From assembly GCF_004801395.1 (NCBI RefSeq), contig NZ_SSOA01000001.1:620001-684000 (forward strand): DNA of 64,000 nt. The letters run 5' to 3'. Below are positions 62,903 through 64,000 of the stretch, one piece after another. The notes below the pieces were generated by a model, which worked only from the letters and a program-made list of their open reading frames with translations, was not told the DNA's origin and did not search any database. The translations under genes and the position numbers were made by a program. Within the stretch, counting starts at the first letter, position 1. Each line of letters opens with the position of its first letter. Source of the DNA: Gillisella terrae (GTDB lineage: Bacteria; Pseudomonadota; Alphaproteobacteria; Rhizobiales; Rhizobiaceae).

Positions 62903-63673
62903 ATGACACCGAATGTGCGCCCACTGGTTGCTGGCAACTGGAAAATGAATGGTACGCGGGATTCTCTGGATCAAATCAAGGCGATATCGGAGGGTGTGAA
63001 GGGTGACTTGTCGGAAAAAGTTGAAAGCCTGATCTGCCCACCCGCAACCTTGCTTTACGTGGCGACGGCTCTTTGCGAGGACAGCCCGCTTTGGATTGGT
63101 GCGCAGGATTGCCATCAAAATGCATCGGGTGCGCATACCGGTGAAATTTCAGCAGACATGATTGCTGATTGCTTTGGTACTCATGTGATCGTTGGCCATT
63201 CAGAGCGCCGCACAGATCACGCTGAAACGGACCATCTGGTGCGCGCCAAGGCCATTGCCGCCAATGCCGCCGAGCTCACGGCCATTATCTGCATTGGCGA
63301 AACCGCAGATGAGCGCAAAAGCGGCCAGACGCTCGATATTCTCAAGCGTCAGTTGGCGGGTTCCGTGCCGGATGACGCGAATGCCGAAAATACGGTTATT
63401 GCCTATGAGCCTGTCTGGGCTATTGGCACGGGTTTGACGCCGACATCTGAAAATGTGGCCGAGGCCCACGCCTTTATGCGCGCAGAGCTGACACGTCGAT
63501 TCGGTGATGAAGGTGCGAAGATGCGTATTCTTTACGGTGGTTCGGTCAAGCCATCGAATGCGAAAGAATTGATGAGCGTTGACAATGTGGATGGCGCGCT
63601 GATTGGCGGCGCAAGCTTGAAAGCCAGCGATTTTCTCGCCATATACAATGCCTATTCGGAAATCCTCGCCTGA
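62903..63673 (+). CDS. tpiA: triose-phosphate isomerase
   Basis: A 256-residue TIM barrel interconverting dihydroxyacetone phosphate and glyceraldehyde-3-phosphate. Catalytic lysine in VAGNWKMNG, histidine in VIVGHSERR and glutamate in [12 protein letters not shown]; the phosphate loop is [10 protein letters not shown] and [21 protein letters not shown] precedes ATG 62903. Followed by secG, as in many alphaproteobacteria. Confidence 0.96.
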   Translation: MTPNVRPLVAGNWKMNGTRDSLDQIKAISEGVKGDLSEKVESLICPPATLLYVATALCEDSPLWIGAQDCHQNASGAHTGEISADMIADCFGTHVIVGHSERRTDHAETDHLVRAKAIAANAAELTAIICIGETADERKSGQTLDILKRQLAGSVPDDANAENTVIAYEPVWAIGTGLTPTSENVAEAHAFMRAELTRRFGDEGAKMRILYGGSVKPSNAKELMSVDNVDGALIGGASLKASDFLAIYNAYSEILA

Positions 63674-63726
63674 TGGAATTTGCGTGATAGAACTTGCCGT
63701 ATAAAATCGGATAAGGGCTTTCTTTG

Positions 63727-63754
63727 CGGCGGCTCCTGTTGTAAAGAGCCGCCG
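63727..63754 (+). terminator. hairpin after tpiA
   Basis: CGGCGGCTC (63727-63735) and GAGCCGCCG (63746-63754) pair perfectly; AACGTTGTTTT follows. Confidence 0.75.
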
Positions 63755-63810
63755 AACGTTGTTTTGACTTCGCCGAAATTGGCCCAACCTGGGCAGGATG
63801 GATTGTACCC

Positions 63811-64000
63811 ATGCAGACCGTATTAATCGTCATTCACCTCATGATCGTGCTGGCTCTTGTTGGCGTGGTGCTGATTCAGCGGTCCGAAGGCGGCGGTCTG
63901 GGCATTGGTGGTGGTTCAGGCTTCATGTCGGCGCGCGGCGCGGCCAACGCATTGACCCGCACAACGGCCATTCTGGCAGCGCTTTTCTTCATCACCTCGC
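63811..64000 (+). CDS. secG: preprotein translocase subunit SecG (partial)
   Basis: The first 63 residues are present; the gene runs off the right edge. The N-terminal helix (VLIVIHLMIVLALVGVVLIQ), RSEGGGLGIGGGSGFMSARG and the start of the second helix (ILAALFFITS) are the SecG signature. It is a small subunit of the SecYEG channel in the inner membrane. Confidence 0.93.
   Translation, partial: MQTVLIVIHLMIVLALVGVVLIQRSEGGGLGIGGGSGFMSARGAANALTRTTAILAALFFITS

Overview
The window looks like chromosomal DNA of an alphaproteobacterium of the family Rhizobiaceae (Agrobacterium/Rhizobium/Allorhizobium type). This rests on the mix of gene families (BTLCP transglutaminase-like protease, DUF2336, malonate mat genes, ZnuABC-Zur with rhizobial-style Zur boxes, parE, tpiA-secG) and on many short intergenic hairpin repeats of rhizobial type. 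The assignment is by inference, not by database search. No rRNA, tRNA, CRISPR, transposase or phage gene was seen.

Left part (1-38 kb) is accessory metabolism and transport. 0.04-12.8 kb: a sulfur-scavenging block with an FAD/NAD(P) protein, an SsuD-like monooxygenase and flavin reductase, an NtaA/DmoA-like monooxygenase, two tandem SfnB-type oxidoreductases, and a complete Rbs-type (sugar-like) ABC importer. 12.9-26.6 kb: an amine/polyamine-type catabolic block with a GntR regulator, aldehyde dehydrogenase, decayed SDR gene, class III aminotransferase, glutamine-synthetase-like ligase, DUF3237 protein, second GntR regulator, PotABCD-type importer and amidohydrolase. Three promoters in this block share a GCGATC-GCA-GATC operator-like palindrome. 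27-33.7 kb: a malonate block with a GntR regulator divergent from a TRAP transporter-matA-matB operon, arranged around a TTGTATACAA palindrome. 33.7-38.3 kb: a zinc-starvation block (CobW GTPase, znuA, znuCB-zur) carrying two identical Zur-box-like palindromes in opposite orientation.

Right part (38-64 kb) is mainly housekeeping: gamma carbonic anhydrase, D,D-carboxypeptidase with SPOR domain, BTLCP protease, PilZ protein, a secreted acid phosphatase joined to an autotransporter-type strand repeat (with a good Pho box upstream), rhomboid protease, CBS protein, patatin, hisI, folE, a NifU-like scaffold, yidD, DUF2267, thrS, nitroreductase and flavin reductase, a divergent CitE-like protein, DUF2336, GNAT, parE, an alpha/beta hydrolase, tpiA and the start of secG, which runs off the right edge.

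The most unusual structure is in the intergenic DNA. One hairpin repeat family has its first bases forming the stop codon of the gene before it in three real genes. A second family (CTGCATAATT...AATTATGCAG) occurs six times with compensatory arm changes. A nested inverted-repeat element lies at about 42.97-43.25 kb. I found no clearly new multi-gene defence or secretion system. The best candidates for undescribed biology are the sulfur block served by a sugar-type importer, the GntR-controlled amine block, and the stop-anchored hairpins.
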